Assembly (NCBI GenBank): GCA_038087015.1
Contig: JASBNA010000018.1
Coordinates: forward strand, 62,001 to 126,000
Source of the DNA: Cerrena zonata
Taxonomy: Eukaryota; Basidiomycota; Agaricomycetes; Polyporales; Cerrenaceae
Direction of reading: 5' to 3'
DNA length: 64,000 nucleotides
Shown piece after piece: positions 47,958 to 58,619 of this stretch. The translations under genes and the position numbers were made by a program. The number at the start of each line of letters is the position of its first letter. Position 1 is the stretch's first letter. The notes under the pieces are model-generated. The model was not told the DNA's origin and made no database searches. It was given only the letters and a program-made list of their open reading frames with translations.

Positions 47958-50275
47958 ATGGCACAAGCAAACCGCCCCTCATCGTCATCAACATCGTGAG
48001 TGGTCTATTTCCGCCAGAAAACGTGACGAAACTTGCCCCCGTGGCACCGCTTTGCGTATTTCGATCAAACTACAAGGCTTTGATATCTGTTCACTTCGTG
48101 GACGAAGAAAAACGAGGCTTTTGCATTGACGCAACATACCACGCGTTCCGCCTTCTCCTGGTGTTAGCGATGAGCCACGAGTTGTTGGATCGGCAGTCTC
48201 CTCCGAAAGTTGCCTAGCACAAGGTTGCCGATACAATAACTCGCGTCGCCCCCGCTTGTGGATGTTGACTACATTATGGCATTACCATGTTACGACATGC
48301 AGTAGTCATGGATCTTTCTCTCGCCACATTAGAGTTCTATCAATGTCGTCGTGCAGCAAGTAACTCAGCCTAATAGGGTCCTGACAACACTTGCAAGGGC
48401 CTAATAGTCAAGTTTATCACGGAGCCAATTCTCGCACTCTACGGAGATTCTCCTTGACACAATACACCCTTATTCATGTAACACAACTCAGTAATTTGTG
48501 TTACTTTTTGGAGGTGCCTCAACTTGACTTGGTGCTGGGCATCATTTCGAGGGCCTCAGAATAAAAAAGACTATCGTCGTCCTAGGAATCACTCCCGCCA
48601 ATTCGTCAATGTTGGCATTCGATATTTTATCATCCTTACCCTCGAAGTCCATGAGAACTTGCATGGACACGTTGATCATTTTTTAGCCAAATGCTAATTA
48701 TGGATTGTCAAACAGACGCAATGACAACTCATGGAAAGCCAACCTGAACCTTCCCGCAAAAGATGACCGTCCACAAACAGAAGACGTTACCGCGACCAAA
48801 GGTCTCGAATTCGAAGACATGCATATCCGACGAGAACTCCTCATGGGTATCTTTGAAGCCGGATTCGAACGACCTTCCCCTATCCAAGAAGAAGCCATCC
48901 CTATTGCCCTTACCAAACGTGATGTCCTCGCCCGAGCAAAGAATGGTACCGGAAAGACTGCCGCCTTCGTTATTCCATCCCTCCAGCAAATCGATATCAA
49001 TAGACGGAAGATCCAGGCCCTGCTACTCGTTCCAACGCGTGAGTTGGCGCTACAGACGGCCCAAGTGTGCAAGATCCTTGGAAAACATATGGGCATTAAC
49101 GTCATGGTAACAACTGGTGGTACAACACTCAAGGACGATATTATGCGTCTCTCAGAAGCTGTCCACGTATTGGTCGGTACGCCCGGTCGTATACTCGATT
49201 TGGCGGGGAAGAACGTTGCGGATTTGAGCGAATGTCCTGTGTTTGTTATGGATGAAGCCGACAAGCTGCTGTCCCCCGAGTTCGCTCCTGTTATGGAGCA
49301 GTTGCTCAGCTATCTGCCCAAGGACAGGCAGGTGATGTTGTTCAGTGCCACTTTCCCACTAATTGTCAAGGATTTCAAGGTCAGTTGTCTCTTCTTTTCA
49401 TGTTACGTACGTTGGCTGATGGCAGTATAGGATAAACACATGGAGTCGCCTTACGAGATTAACCTCATGGACGAGCTTACCCTTCGCGGTGTCACCCAGT
49501 ATTACGCTTACGTTGAGGAGAAACAAAAGGTTCATTGCTTGAACACGTTGTTCTCCAAGGTATGTTTTTAATTTGAGAATTACACGCACCCGTTATTAAC
49601 TTCCGTGCTTAGCTCCACGTCAATCAATCCATCATTTTCTGCAACTCCACCAACCGGGTCGAGCTGTTGGCCAAGAAAGTTACTGAGCTGGGCTATTCAT
49701 GTTTCTACTCGCACGCAAAGATGCTGCAATCTCACCGTAACCGCGTGTTCCACGATTTCCGACAAGGCGTCTGCCGCAACCTTGTCTGCTCTGACCTCCT
49801 CACCCGTGGTATCGATATCCAAGCCGTCAACGTCGTCATCAACTTTGATTTCCCCAAGAACTCTGAAACCTACCTTCATCGTATCGGTCGCTCGGGCCGT
49901 TTCGGACACCTGGGACTTGCCATCAACCTCGTCACCTACGAGGACCGGTTCAACCTGTACAAGATTGAGCAAGAGCTCGGGACTGAAATCCAACCTATTC
50001 CTCAACAGATCGACAAGGGCCTTTATGTCGCACCAGGTGCTATGGGAGAATCGTCTGAACAGCAGAAGGAGAAACCTAAGGCTGGACCTGCACCTCCGCA
50101 GCAGCCTCAGTCACAGCCTCCGAGGCAAGGTCAGCAGCAGGGTGTTCCTCGACCGACGCAGCCACCATCGTATAACGGAGCCATTCGCGCCAATGGTGCA
50201 CCTGTCCCGACTGCGCCGGGCGTACAGCAGCAGTACCAGCAGGCATATCGCGGTGCTGTGCCAGTAGCTCGATGA
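47958..50275 (+). CDS. DHH1: DEAD-box ATP-dependent RNA helicase DHH1 (DDX6 family)
   Basis: This cytoplasmic helicase activates mRNA decapping and represses translation, and gathers in P-bodies. Exon 1 (47958-47995) encodes only [13 protein letters not shown]; an intron of about 718 bases follows, and exon 2 starts at about 48714. Motifs in order: Q motif [16 protein letters not shown], Walker [28 protein letters not shown] box VMDEADKL (about 49248-49271) and SAT in LFSATFP. Domain two has [38 protein letters not shown] and [17 protein letters not shown]. The tail from about 50045 is rich in Gln and Pro, a low-complexity region common in fungal DHH1. Other introns lie at about 49381-49430 and 49561-49611. 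The stop is at 50273-50275. All helicase motifs are intact. Confidence 0.95.
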
Positions 50276-51315
50276 TCTATGAAATTGTCTGGAAAATAAC
50301 AGTTGGTGGATGGTATGGAAGTCGTCGGATCGTGTTCGATGATGTGGGGGATGATTGTAGTGAAGGGGAGTGGTGGCCACAACAAGCATGTAACTTTTCT
50401 ATTCGCGAGGGTATTGCCAAAACGGGTTCGGTGTTCTGACTGGGGAATGCAAACCATCTCTGTATCATAATCCTTTTGGACCCCTCTGATTCTCCGATTT
50501 TTTCTCCCAACTCTAGCAAGCACAGCACCCCGCCAATATTCCGATTCCAACTCCCCGGGCTTTGCTCCCGATTTCCTACTCTTTTCTGCAATTTATACTC
50601 AAGGGTCCAGTAGGCGTATAATTCCGTTCGTGAACTCTGATCTTTTTTCTTCTTTTCGTCGCTACAGGCTGTCGCAGTATATCTATCCTATAGCTATTGT
50701 TGTTACACGCTGTCGTGCTTCCTGTCGTTTTGTCGGTACCTTTTTTTGCGCAGTAGTCTGTCGAATGGAATTTGCATCGCTTGTTTTCGTGGCATATCAT
50801 ATTTTGAGCATCATCTGGTTCTAAATTCAATTGCTCCGAAGATTGTCTTGGCGAAGTCTTCTGGTTGTCGATGGCGATGACAAGTTCTATACCAACTGCT
50901 AGGAGATTGATGGTATCCGAAGAATAGCATACCCATCTTTCAAGTTACAACTGGTAGATCATGATACTTTGTTAGCTATTTCAAAGACAATCCAAACACG
51001 GATGACCGTTCGATACTATTTGCAATATAGATATCCTCCTCTTGTAGTAGTAGGCGCGAACCAGAAACACATCCATCACACGATGATGTTTTGAACATAT
51101 AATCATATAATAGTCTATGGCCGTCATAGCCATTATGAAACTCTCTCTCTAGATAGCTGTCCCCGCTGCTGCTGAGACCATCTATATCAACTCCACTCTG
51201 GAATTTTTCTTAGCCGTGCAACAGCCCGGGGTTCTTCGTTTCCGTCACCACTTGCGACACTCGCACCATTTCTTCCTTCAAGACCACGACGACGTTACTT
51301 GCACACGGCATTTGC
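50276..51315. other. Intergenic, nothing recognised
   Basis: About 1 kb between DHH1 and the glycosyltransferase. Open frames here lack recognisable domains. The first part should be the DHH1 3' untranslated region. Confidence 0.4.
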
Positions 51316-52815
51316 ATGCGCAGAAGTTGGGTGTGGGATATGTGGGGGACCAAGACAGGGACTACACGAAGGAGGAGCAACTCGGAATATCACCGTCTAC
51401 CCTCGTGCGTGTTAAGATTGTGTCTGAAAGCTAACGCCGACTCAACTCCTTTCTTAACCTTTACATTGACGTTTCATGCAGATGGCGAGCCGTAGCTTCA
51501 CCCAGATTCACGACAAACTTCATACGGTCGCGGACGATATCCCTACGGTGCAAAATATTCACCCTCGTGCTCATCATACTACTCCTAATCACGCCCATCC
51601 TCATTTGGGAACCCCATATCGAAATTGCCTTCTATAATCGTGGCTGGGTCAAGGAAGAGGTCACTGACCTATTCCCTATATCGGCTACATGCTTTAATCC
51701 ACAATTCATATCTCCCCATTATAACGCCACTGCGCACATTCACACAGCGAAACGAGTACAAGTCCATGCCGGACTACCGCTACGACTAGGGATGGACTGC
51801 TATAACTTTGCTGGTACAATCCAACCTTCACTTCAACCACCCCAATATGTCCCCCCAGAACAACGAACACATTATCATACATATTGGCGGAATGACCTTG
51901 CCCCATTTGCGGAACGCCAAGAGTGGTTACTCAAGTCGTTCTTTGCGACACAAAACGTCGAGACGTCCAGGCTGGTATTGTGGTCGAACGGAGACCTCAG
52001 CGGGAACGAGCTCATACAGAAGTGGTTGAATTGGTATCCGGACGCGTTTGTGTTGAAAGTGGTCGACTATGAGCAGCTCGCGCAGGGGACCGAGTTGGCG
52101 AATAGCGAGTTGTTGAGGATAAAGGATACGAAGGCATGGGTGGATGGTGACTTGGTGAGGCTACTTGTGCTTTGGGCGTATGGAGGTGTATGGGTGGACA
52201 TGGACTCGCTGCTGACGCGGGATCTTGCACCATTGCTTGAACATGAATTTGTGACACAATGGGATTGTTATGGTGAGTGTACACTTTGAAGGCAAGACGT
52301 ATCTGCGTAGCTCATGTTCCATTTACCCTCTAGACAAGCTCTACGTCCCCTTCAATGGTGCCCTCATGAACTTCCACAAACACTCCCCTTATTTGTGCGA
52401 AGCATTCCATATCATGATCAACTCTCAACCTCCGCGGCAGGGTACAACTGATTGGGGAGCTACCCTCTATCTCAAACTCTGGCGTCGTCTTGTTTCCGCC
52501 TCTATTCAACCTTTCAGCGTTCTGCCCTGGTGTTTCTCAGATGGCCGATCATGTCGACTCGACAACCGCCTTCCAGACCCCTTCGTACCAGATCCTCGAA
52601 ATAAAAAATGGACGTCGGGTCTAACAACTGAAGAAGGCGGCGGGCTCGACCGAGTATTGAAGTCTCAAGTGTTCTCTGTCCATCTACATAACCAGTGGGA
52701 CAAGCCGTTTCCGAAGGCAGGTTGGGTAGAGAGATTATTATTGAAGAGGTTTGATCAAAAGTTGCAGCCGCTAACTCTGCCGTCTGGACGACGTCAAGTC
52801 CGACGGGTTCTATGA
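51316..52815 (+). CDS. Type II membrane glycosyltransferase, GT32-like
   Basis: This is a Golgi-type glycosyltransferase with the DxD-containing sugar-binding region of the GT32/capsular group. Exon 1 (51316 to about 51408) starts MRRSWVWDMWGTKTG and is basic. After an intron of about 72 bases the frame gives ISLRCKIFTLVLIILLLITP-ILIW, a single N-terminal membrane anchor. The luminal part has YHTYWRNDLAPFAERQEWLL, SRLVLWSNGDLSGNELIQKW and DGDLVRLLVLWAYGGVWVDM followed by DSLL, where D-M-D is the metal-binding DxD motif (about 52196-52210). A short intron at about 52271-52333 precedes DKLYVPFNGALMNFHKHSPY, VLPWCFSDGRSCRLDNRLPD and VHLHNQWDKPFPKAGWVERL. The stop is at 52813-52815. The start was chosen because it joins in phase to the membrane helix. 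Donor and acceptor sugars are unknown. Confidence 0.85.
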
Positions 52816-53355
52816 TTGGTGAAGATTGATTGTGACACTTTCTGTCATGGACGATGTTTCCGTTGATGATTTAGGCATGTGACGACGATATACCCCACCT
52901 TCGCCCTTTGTACCACAGTAATGACCACACTCGCTAGTTTATTAAGCAATAGCATAATGTATAGGTAATGATTTTCACAGCCTGCCTTCGCAGCATATTG
53001 ATTATTTATGGTGAAATTTGAGCAACGCCTCCAGACCTTCTTCTGGCTTCCGGTCCGCACCTGCTTGCAAAATTTTCTCACCGGCGGCCACTGACATACA
53101 AACTCCAAGGCTATTCTGCTCTTTCGGTCCTAGGTCTGCCTATACCCATATAAAGACATTTCCTTCCACAAAAGGCAAGCGCTTCGACTACGTACATACT
53201 GACGTAAGTTGCCTGTTTGGGCGTCTCAATGCGGAAGTAGCCGAATTGCCTGTACCACGACTACCATGCGCTTGACTTTAAACAACTCATACCAATGAAA
53301 TAAGATATATAGCAGCAACCATAACCGCCATTGTTCTCGCTCACGCACGTTCAGT
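52816..53355. other. Intergenic and promoter region of ARL2
   Basis: About 540 bases. The open frame 53018-53275 on the plus strand has no recognisable domain. The promoter of the ARL2 gene should lie here. Confidence 0.35.
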
Positions 53356-54217
53356 ATGGGTCTCCTCACTATCATTCGCAAGAATAGACAGAAAGAGCAC
53401 GAGATGCGAATCCTTTTCTTGTGAGTATTTCTCGTCTGATTATTCCTGTGACTCTTGTAACATCTGTGTCTGAAAAGAGGGCTAGATAACGCAGGAAAAA
53501 CAACTATATTGAAGAAACTGAATAAAGAGGATATCTCTGGTATTAGTCCGACACTGGGCTTCAATATCAAGACGTTCGTGCACGATAGGTAAGATCCAAT
53601 GTCTTGTCAACTCTAATCGCTTAGCATCGTCTGATGAATCAAGCATCCTAGATATACACTAAACATCTGTGCGTACCCATTTTGACATCTCAGGACTACT
53701 TCGTTATCCTGACCTCATGCAGGGGATGTTGGCGGTCAACGGATGCTTCGACCATACTGGAGAAACTACTTCGAGCAAACTGATGCTATTGTGTGGGTCG
53801 TAGACTCTGGTGATCGATTCCGGATGCAAGATTGCAAAGAAGAATTACACAGTCTTCTGACCGAGGATGTGCGTCATTCCTCCTGACACGAGCTTTTCAT
53901 AACTAGTCTCACACGCTCTGCATCTCTTTGTCTCTATTCATAGAGGCTTTCTGGGGCATCTCTCCTTGTATTCGCGAACAAGCAAGATATCGAAGGATCC
54001 ATGACAAGTGAAGAGATCTGCGAAGTGACTTATTTTCACTTTCACGTAACGAGAACTTCTCTGATTGAATACATCACAGGCTCTGGACTTGAAAGCTATT
54101 CGGACGCACCAATGGAAGATCTTCTCATGCAGTGCCGTCACCGGTCAAAATTTGTTGGCGGGGCTGAATTGGGTGGTCGGTGAAGTAGCAAACCGGCTCT
54201 ACTATTCGACGACATGA
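53356..54217 (+). CDS. ARL2: ADP-ribosylation factor-like protein 2
   Basis: This small GTPase regulates tubulin folding together with cofactor D; yeast Cin4 and fission yeast Alp41 are counterparts. Exon 1 gives [20 protein letters not shown]. The next gives [20 protein letters not shown] with the P loop GLDNAGKT, then [17 protein letters not shown] (switch I with the conserved Thr). A small exon gives YTLNI. Then come [20 protein letters not shown] (switch II, DVGGQ intact), [39 protein letters not shown] with the NKQD guanine-specificity motif, and [20 protein letters not shown] with a last [20 protein letters not shown]. The stop is at 54215-54217. Five introns. The second residue Gly is present, as in ARL2, but ARL2 is usually not myristoylated. 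Identity to animal ARL2 is high by eye. Confidence 0.94.
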
Positions 54218-55149
54218 AATGGCCATTTTTGCACTTCCGAATTGTATAGTCCTCGGTTGTTGAACCTTACCTATGCAGTGCTATACAGCACTTCGGTGAG
54301 ACGCGAATTGTAAGCGCCATGGATATTAGTACTCTAATTCATGCTTGGCTAAAACGTCCGCGCGGAACTCTCCTAGTGTTCTCACCCTTGACTTTGGTCC
54401 TTTTTCCCAGCTATTGAAAACTAGGTGTTCCCCGCATGCCATCAGGGGGATCCAGTACCCCGTTCAAGGAAAGGGGCGCAACTAAGGGATATGATGATGC
54501 TAGTTCTTACACGAGAAACCAACTAGAGCCTGGCAGTTTCCCTGCTTTCTATGACAGCTGCCTTCTCGGCCATCGTGTTAGAAAGAATGCGGCTCGTTTA
54601 TCCCCTTTCGTCCCTCTGCCAACATCTCGGTTCCTCCCTTCTTTATATGCGGGAGCGTATACTACATGCTTATCTCTTACTTATATTTCTCGGTCTAGCG
54701 CTACTGTCAAGACTTCCAATGTTCTGACAGATCGAGTTCCTTCGTTTGGTCATTTTTGGGTCATTTGGTCTGGATTCCCTTGTTCCTAGCCCGGTTAGCT
54801 ATTGTTGGCCCCCATACTAACGTACCGCAATCCGGGTATCCTCCTTTTCTGCCGAGTGAAGATCCAAGATGGTTTAGAACCTTCGGCCTCTCATGGGCCG
54901 CCTTGCCCAATACGCACCTTATTCATGATCCATCTCCACAGTGCCGGATCCTCATTGCATGGATGCATGACATGACATTGCTTCTGTCTGCACAGCTTTG
55001 CGGCAAACCCTCATAAGCCCCTGCTATGTTCAAACTGTCCCCCATTCCATTCGTTGGTCTCCTCTATAACACAACCTACATCAAAGGTGAGACTTGCTCT
55101 CCTTGATACGTCTAGTGCAACCAACCCATCCCTTCTTAGTCTTATCAAA
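54218..55149. other. Intergenic, nothing recognised
   Basis: About 930 bases. Two overlapping open frames (54436-54789 and 54756-55016) read as low-complexity text with no domain or exon partners. They are not called genes. Confidence 0.4.
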
Positions 55150-55906
55150 ATGACGCAATCACCTCGCAAACATCGATCGCAGTCAGGAAGTCCCTCGCTG
55201 AAAATAAAGAGCCCGTCGCCAAAACAAAAGAAGACTAAACGTCTTGCGAAGGTATATCTCTGTTCTTGTCAACTGGTTGAACCGTCTCCTGAATTCACCA
55301 CAACTAGGCATGCGATAATTGTCACCGGGGTAAGCGAAAGTGTGATGGTACTGGTAAGTTCTTTATTGAGCCTAGCCGAGGTCGAGATGTTGATCTATGT
55401 GTGTGTTGCTTCTCAGGTCCATGCAGCACTTGGTAAACAACTTCGACGTTTCTTCTTGACTTCGATGTTTCTAACCCTGCCTTATCAGTTTCTATGCCGG
55501 AAAAACGTGTATCTACACGAACAACCTCGGCGTTCAAATACCTCCACCTGTGAGGCCACATGACGATTTGCAGACGATTATCGACAAAATCGATTTGAAT
55601 CAACGCGAGTATGCTATGCTAACATACCGCACCACGACCAGTGCCGCCGCCTCTGTCGTACAAACGCTAACCCAGCCTCATTCCCAACTCCCTCATTCCC
55701 AACTCCCTCATTCCCAACTCCCTCATTCCCAACTCCTTCAATCCCAGCCCCAACCTTATGTATACCAAACATCACCATCTCCCTCAGCGGCCGCATCCTC
55801 TCTCTTGAACTCTCCTAGCGTTATCGATTGTTACTCATTCGACCAGGGGATGGGGTATTCTCATGCGACGTATCAGCATTGGAATAACAGTATAGGAGAG
55901 CTATGA
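55150..55906 (+). CDS. Minimal Zn2Cys6 protein, family copy 2, with PHSQL repeats
   Basis: This is a paralog of the 41331-41950 gene. Exon 1 (from ATG 55150) is basic and Ser-rich (MTQSPRKHRSQSGSPSLKIK) and ends KTKRLAK. After an intron of about 58 bases come ACDNCHRGKRKCDGTG, then PCSTC, whose last Cys codon is split by an intron as in copy 1, then FYAGKTCIYTNNLG. The Zn2Cys6 spacing C-x2-C-x6-C-x5-C-x2-C-x6-C is intact. The shared segment PHDDLQTIIDKIDLNQREYA-MLTYRTTTSA follows. The C-terminus is longer than in the paralogs: four tandem PHSQL units, a Gln/Pro/Ser stretch, and YSFDQGMGYSHATYQHWNNS before the stop at 55904-55906. About 190 residues. It is probably a small DNA-binding protein; the tail could be an activation region, which is an inference. 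Confidence 0.78.
55676..55735 (+). repeat. Four tandem 15-base coding repeats (PHSQL)
   Basis: The unit CCTCATTCCCAACTC occurs four times in direct, in-frame tandem, followed by a degenerate fifth (CTTCAATCCCAGC). Each unit encodes PHSQL. The copies are identical, so the array is recent and probably variable in number. Confidence 0.9.
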
Positions 55907-56953
55907 AGAACGTCTCGACGCTCCGTGTACTACTATATGAGTCCTGGCAGCAGGACTGTCATATCACTGTAGTTTTAGCTAATGTTGTCCTTGTTTTCCA
56001 CATGCCTCCACCCAAACCCAATAAGGGACGAAAGAGGGTTTAAGTACGAAGAGATTACCGCCAAACGTGTTGGGAAACGTTCCATGTAGGGTAGACTTGC
56101 AGATCGTCTTGTGGTGCGAGAATTTGATGTGTCTTAATCTTTTCTATGGTTTCTTCCGCGATGCATTTCCCAGGACTGACACTTACCCTGTTTTCTATTT
56201 ACAGTACATCACTTGACTTGATCGATATGAAAGGGATAGGATTCAATACAATGGGCAAGGCTTAGCTCAAATCAAGGCGCGATCTGCACACTATGCGATA
56301 CGTAAAATGTGCAAAAAGCTTGGTGGACATGAGGGGGAACGTAGGTCACTTTGTGGGCTATGATATGGACTACGACCCTGACCACTTTCCACAGATCCCG
56401 AATAGAACAACTGAATGAAAGAAGCAGATATATGTTTGTAAACAGATTCGCGCCCACAACGTTTCTCTATTATAGCGTGGGGCCCGTTCTCAGAGTGTTT
56501 GTGACCAGCGGCGTTTCTAAATGGGGAACGACGCTAACGGAAAGTTTGTCATAAACGCCTCATACCCGGATCACTATATGAAGACTTATCGTGTTGACAA
56601 AAGCGTTATACTCGTCGAGGATAAAACGTTGACAGGCGACTAATACGTCTGAATTTCATTTTGGTACTAACGAATATGATCTCAGACTCGATCGGTAGTT
56701 TGGTTTGGAAAGTTCTTTCTCAGAGCTATTTGGAATGTGTATTCTCCATTGACAGATTGGCGTCGTGGTACTTTCTTTTCGACTGAATCCCTTGAAGGAC
56801 GGCATGGTTGAGGGCGACCATTACCTATTCTCTGTTCATGTTGCACCTTGGAACGCGCTCAAAGCCGCTTCTCAAACGCCTGGATTATCTTCACACCATC
56901 CAGGCCTTTGCAATGTGATAGCTTGACGCTGATTTGGATTCTTATTTAGCTGG
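55907..56953. other. Intergenic between Zn2Cys6 copies 2 and 3, nothing recognised
   Basis: About 1 kb. Short open frames (56351-56554, 56272-56457) have no recognisable domain. The promoter of copy 3 should lie here. Confidence 0.4.
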
Positions 56954-57583
56954 ATGCTTACGATCCTAGGACAAGCCCACCCTCCACTACCATGGCACGC
57001 TCTGGACGATCAGGTCAGCCCTTCCGTTATATATTGAGACTGCGCATCCTTATCGTCACAACCCTAGGATCTCCCCGGACTCCTACTTCCCCTGTTTGGG
57101 CTTCGGGGCAGTTTGAACAGGTCCCTCTACGACAAGGAAGGCGCAAGCGGACTCAAACAGTAAGTATCTCATGCTCGTGACCGATATAATTTACAACAAC
57201 ACGTGTAAAGGCATGTACTTCTTGTCATCACAACAAACGCAAATGCGATGGCACAGGTGAACCACTTATATGCATATTAATGAAACGCACTTACGCAGCA
57301 TACCAGGTCCCTGCAGTACCTGGTGGGTTCTCCTGATCACTTTCCTCACGTTGTAACACCCAATAACATCTTTTCCCAAAGTTACTTTGCACAGAGGGAG
57401 TGCGTGTACAAGGATAGAAAGGGCAAGGTGATCCCCGCACCTGTGCAGGCGCACAAAGACCTGCAGGTCATCGTTACGACAGTGGACCTTGAACGTCCCT
57501 CCGATGCCATACTCACCTATCGTACTGGTGCCGATGCTGGAACATACATCACTGATTGTAAATCTCCCCGCTTAGAATTGTAA
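56954..57583 (+). CDS. Minimal Zn2Cys6 protein, family copy 3, N-terminus ambiguous
   Basis: This is the third paralog. The cluster is complete across four exons: ACTSCHHNKRKCDGT (about 57212-57255), G-PCSTC (about 57309-57324, last Cys codon split by an intron), YFAQRECVYKDRKGK (about 57382-57426), then AHKDLQVIVTTVDLERPSDA-ILTYRTGADA. The frame stops at 57581-57583, though a GTAAAT donor just upstream may lead to another exon. Two starts are possible. ATG 56992 (MARSGRSG) gives a Ser/Pro-rich, basic stretch ending RQGRRKRTQT, like the other copies, but enters the cluster exon one base out of phase. ATG 56954 (MLTILGQAHPP) keeps phase but reads an unlike sequence. Either the gene has acquired a small frame change in exon 2, or a splice site differs from my reading. 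Confidence 0.65.
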
Positions 57584-58619
57584 CTGTATCACCAAAGACA
57601 ATGATTTTATTGTACAGAAGGTATGTCGAGTAAAATAATATCATAAAATTTTCATACTCATCGGATGGTGTGGAAAAGTCCATTTCTTCTCTTTTTGTTT
57701 TTGTTTTTGCATTGTTTTGGATTTGAACCTTGTTCTCCGTTTGCAACGTTTACTATTAGCCTTGTATCTCGTTCTCAGGCACTGTACTTATATCACTTTT
57801 GTATTACTATTACGTCGCTTCCCCCCGATATAAGCTCGGAAATGTGCGAACTGAACCCCCAGATGGATACAAGATAAGTAGATCTCCTGAAAAACTTGCA
57901 GTTCATTCCGTTCATCGGAGGGACCTTCATAGACGCACTGCGCCACAACGCGTGTGCTGCATGGGCGCATTCGATCATCGATCATCAACTGCCTTCAAGG
58001 TCATCCAGCCAAGTACTTGCTTTTGTGACCGAAACACGATACCCCGACTTATCTATTAGTACAAGTATGATTTTGAATATGAGAAGTTAGAATCTACCTG
58101 AATTGAAGTCTCACGTGTCCGAATCTGATGTGTGACGTCACGCGTTTGTAGTTCCAACTTGAAAATGAACACTAGTAAAGCGGCGCCAGGTCGCACAATC
58201 CCGAGACCCTTTCCTTACCACCGACTACGATCAAGTTCAATCACCATTGCTCACGTAGATACCAATCACTAACTCATTGGTTACGGTCCCTCTGGTATAA
58301 TCGTGCGCAATTCACATACTTCCCTCCTCAGTCATCATTATAGGCGCCCGTTGTGCACATTAAAAAATAAATTGGTTTCTCCTACTAACGATTTGTGTGC
58401 CAATTGCCCATAGGCGCCCATTAACAGCGTAGGAAATCAATCTGCATCACATTCACGTTCGCAAGCCACTAACACTCATTCTTGTATGCTGCTAATGGGC
58501 AACGTGTTTGTTACCACTTATTTTACAACCACACACGCACCGTACAAGGGATGTCCCCACGTGTACGGCGAAAGTCACGTAGTCAATAACCGATATGCTC
58601 CCAATCCGTACAATCCTTA
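57584..58619. other. Intergenic, no supported gene
   Basis: About 1 kb with AT-rich and T-rich parts (57655-57720) and no recognisable coding exon. It contains the CRE/ACGCGT site at 58133-58145. Confidence 0.4.
58133..58145. promoter_or_regulatory. CRE plus ACGCGT box
   Basis: TGACGTCACGCGT joins the bZIP/CRE consensus TGACGTCA to ACGCGT. This is the right half plus centre of the 28-base palindrome at 6936-6963. It lies between copy 3 of the Zn2Cys6 family and the 3' end of the minus-strand gene ending at 58620. Confidence 0.4.

Noticed and set aside
47900..48217. 105-codon open frame on the plus strand
   Set aside because: It runs from the DHH1 5' region into its first intron, in a different frame from the DHH1 first exon, with no domain.
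49605..50267. 220-codon Ser/Thr-rich open frame
   Set aside because: It is an out-of-frame shadow of the DHH1 C-terminal exon.
53226..53570. 114-codon open frame on the minus strand
   Set aside because: It is antisense to the first ARL2 exons, which are unmistakable on the plus strand.
54436..55016. Two overlapping open frames on the plus strand
   Set aside because: No recognisable domain, no consistent splice sites, and low-complexity Ser/Thr/Pro text.
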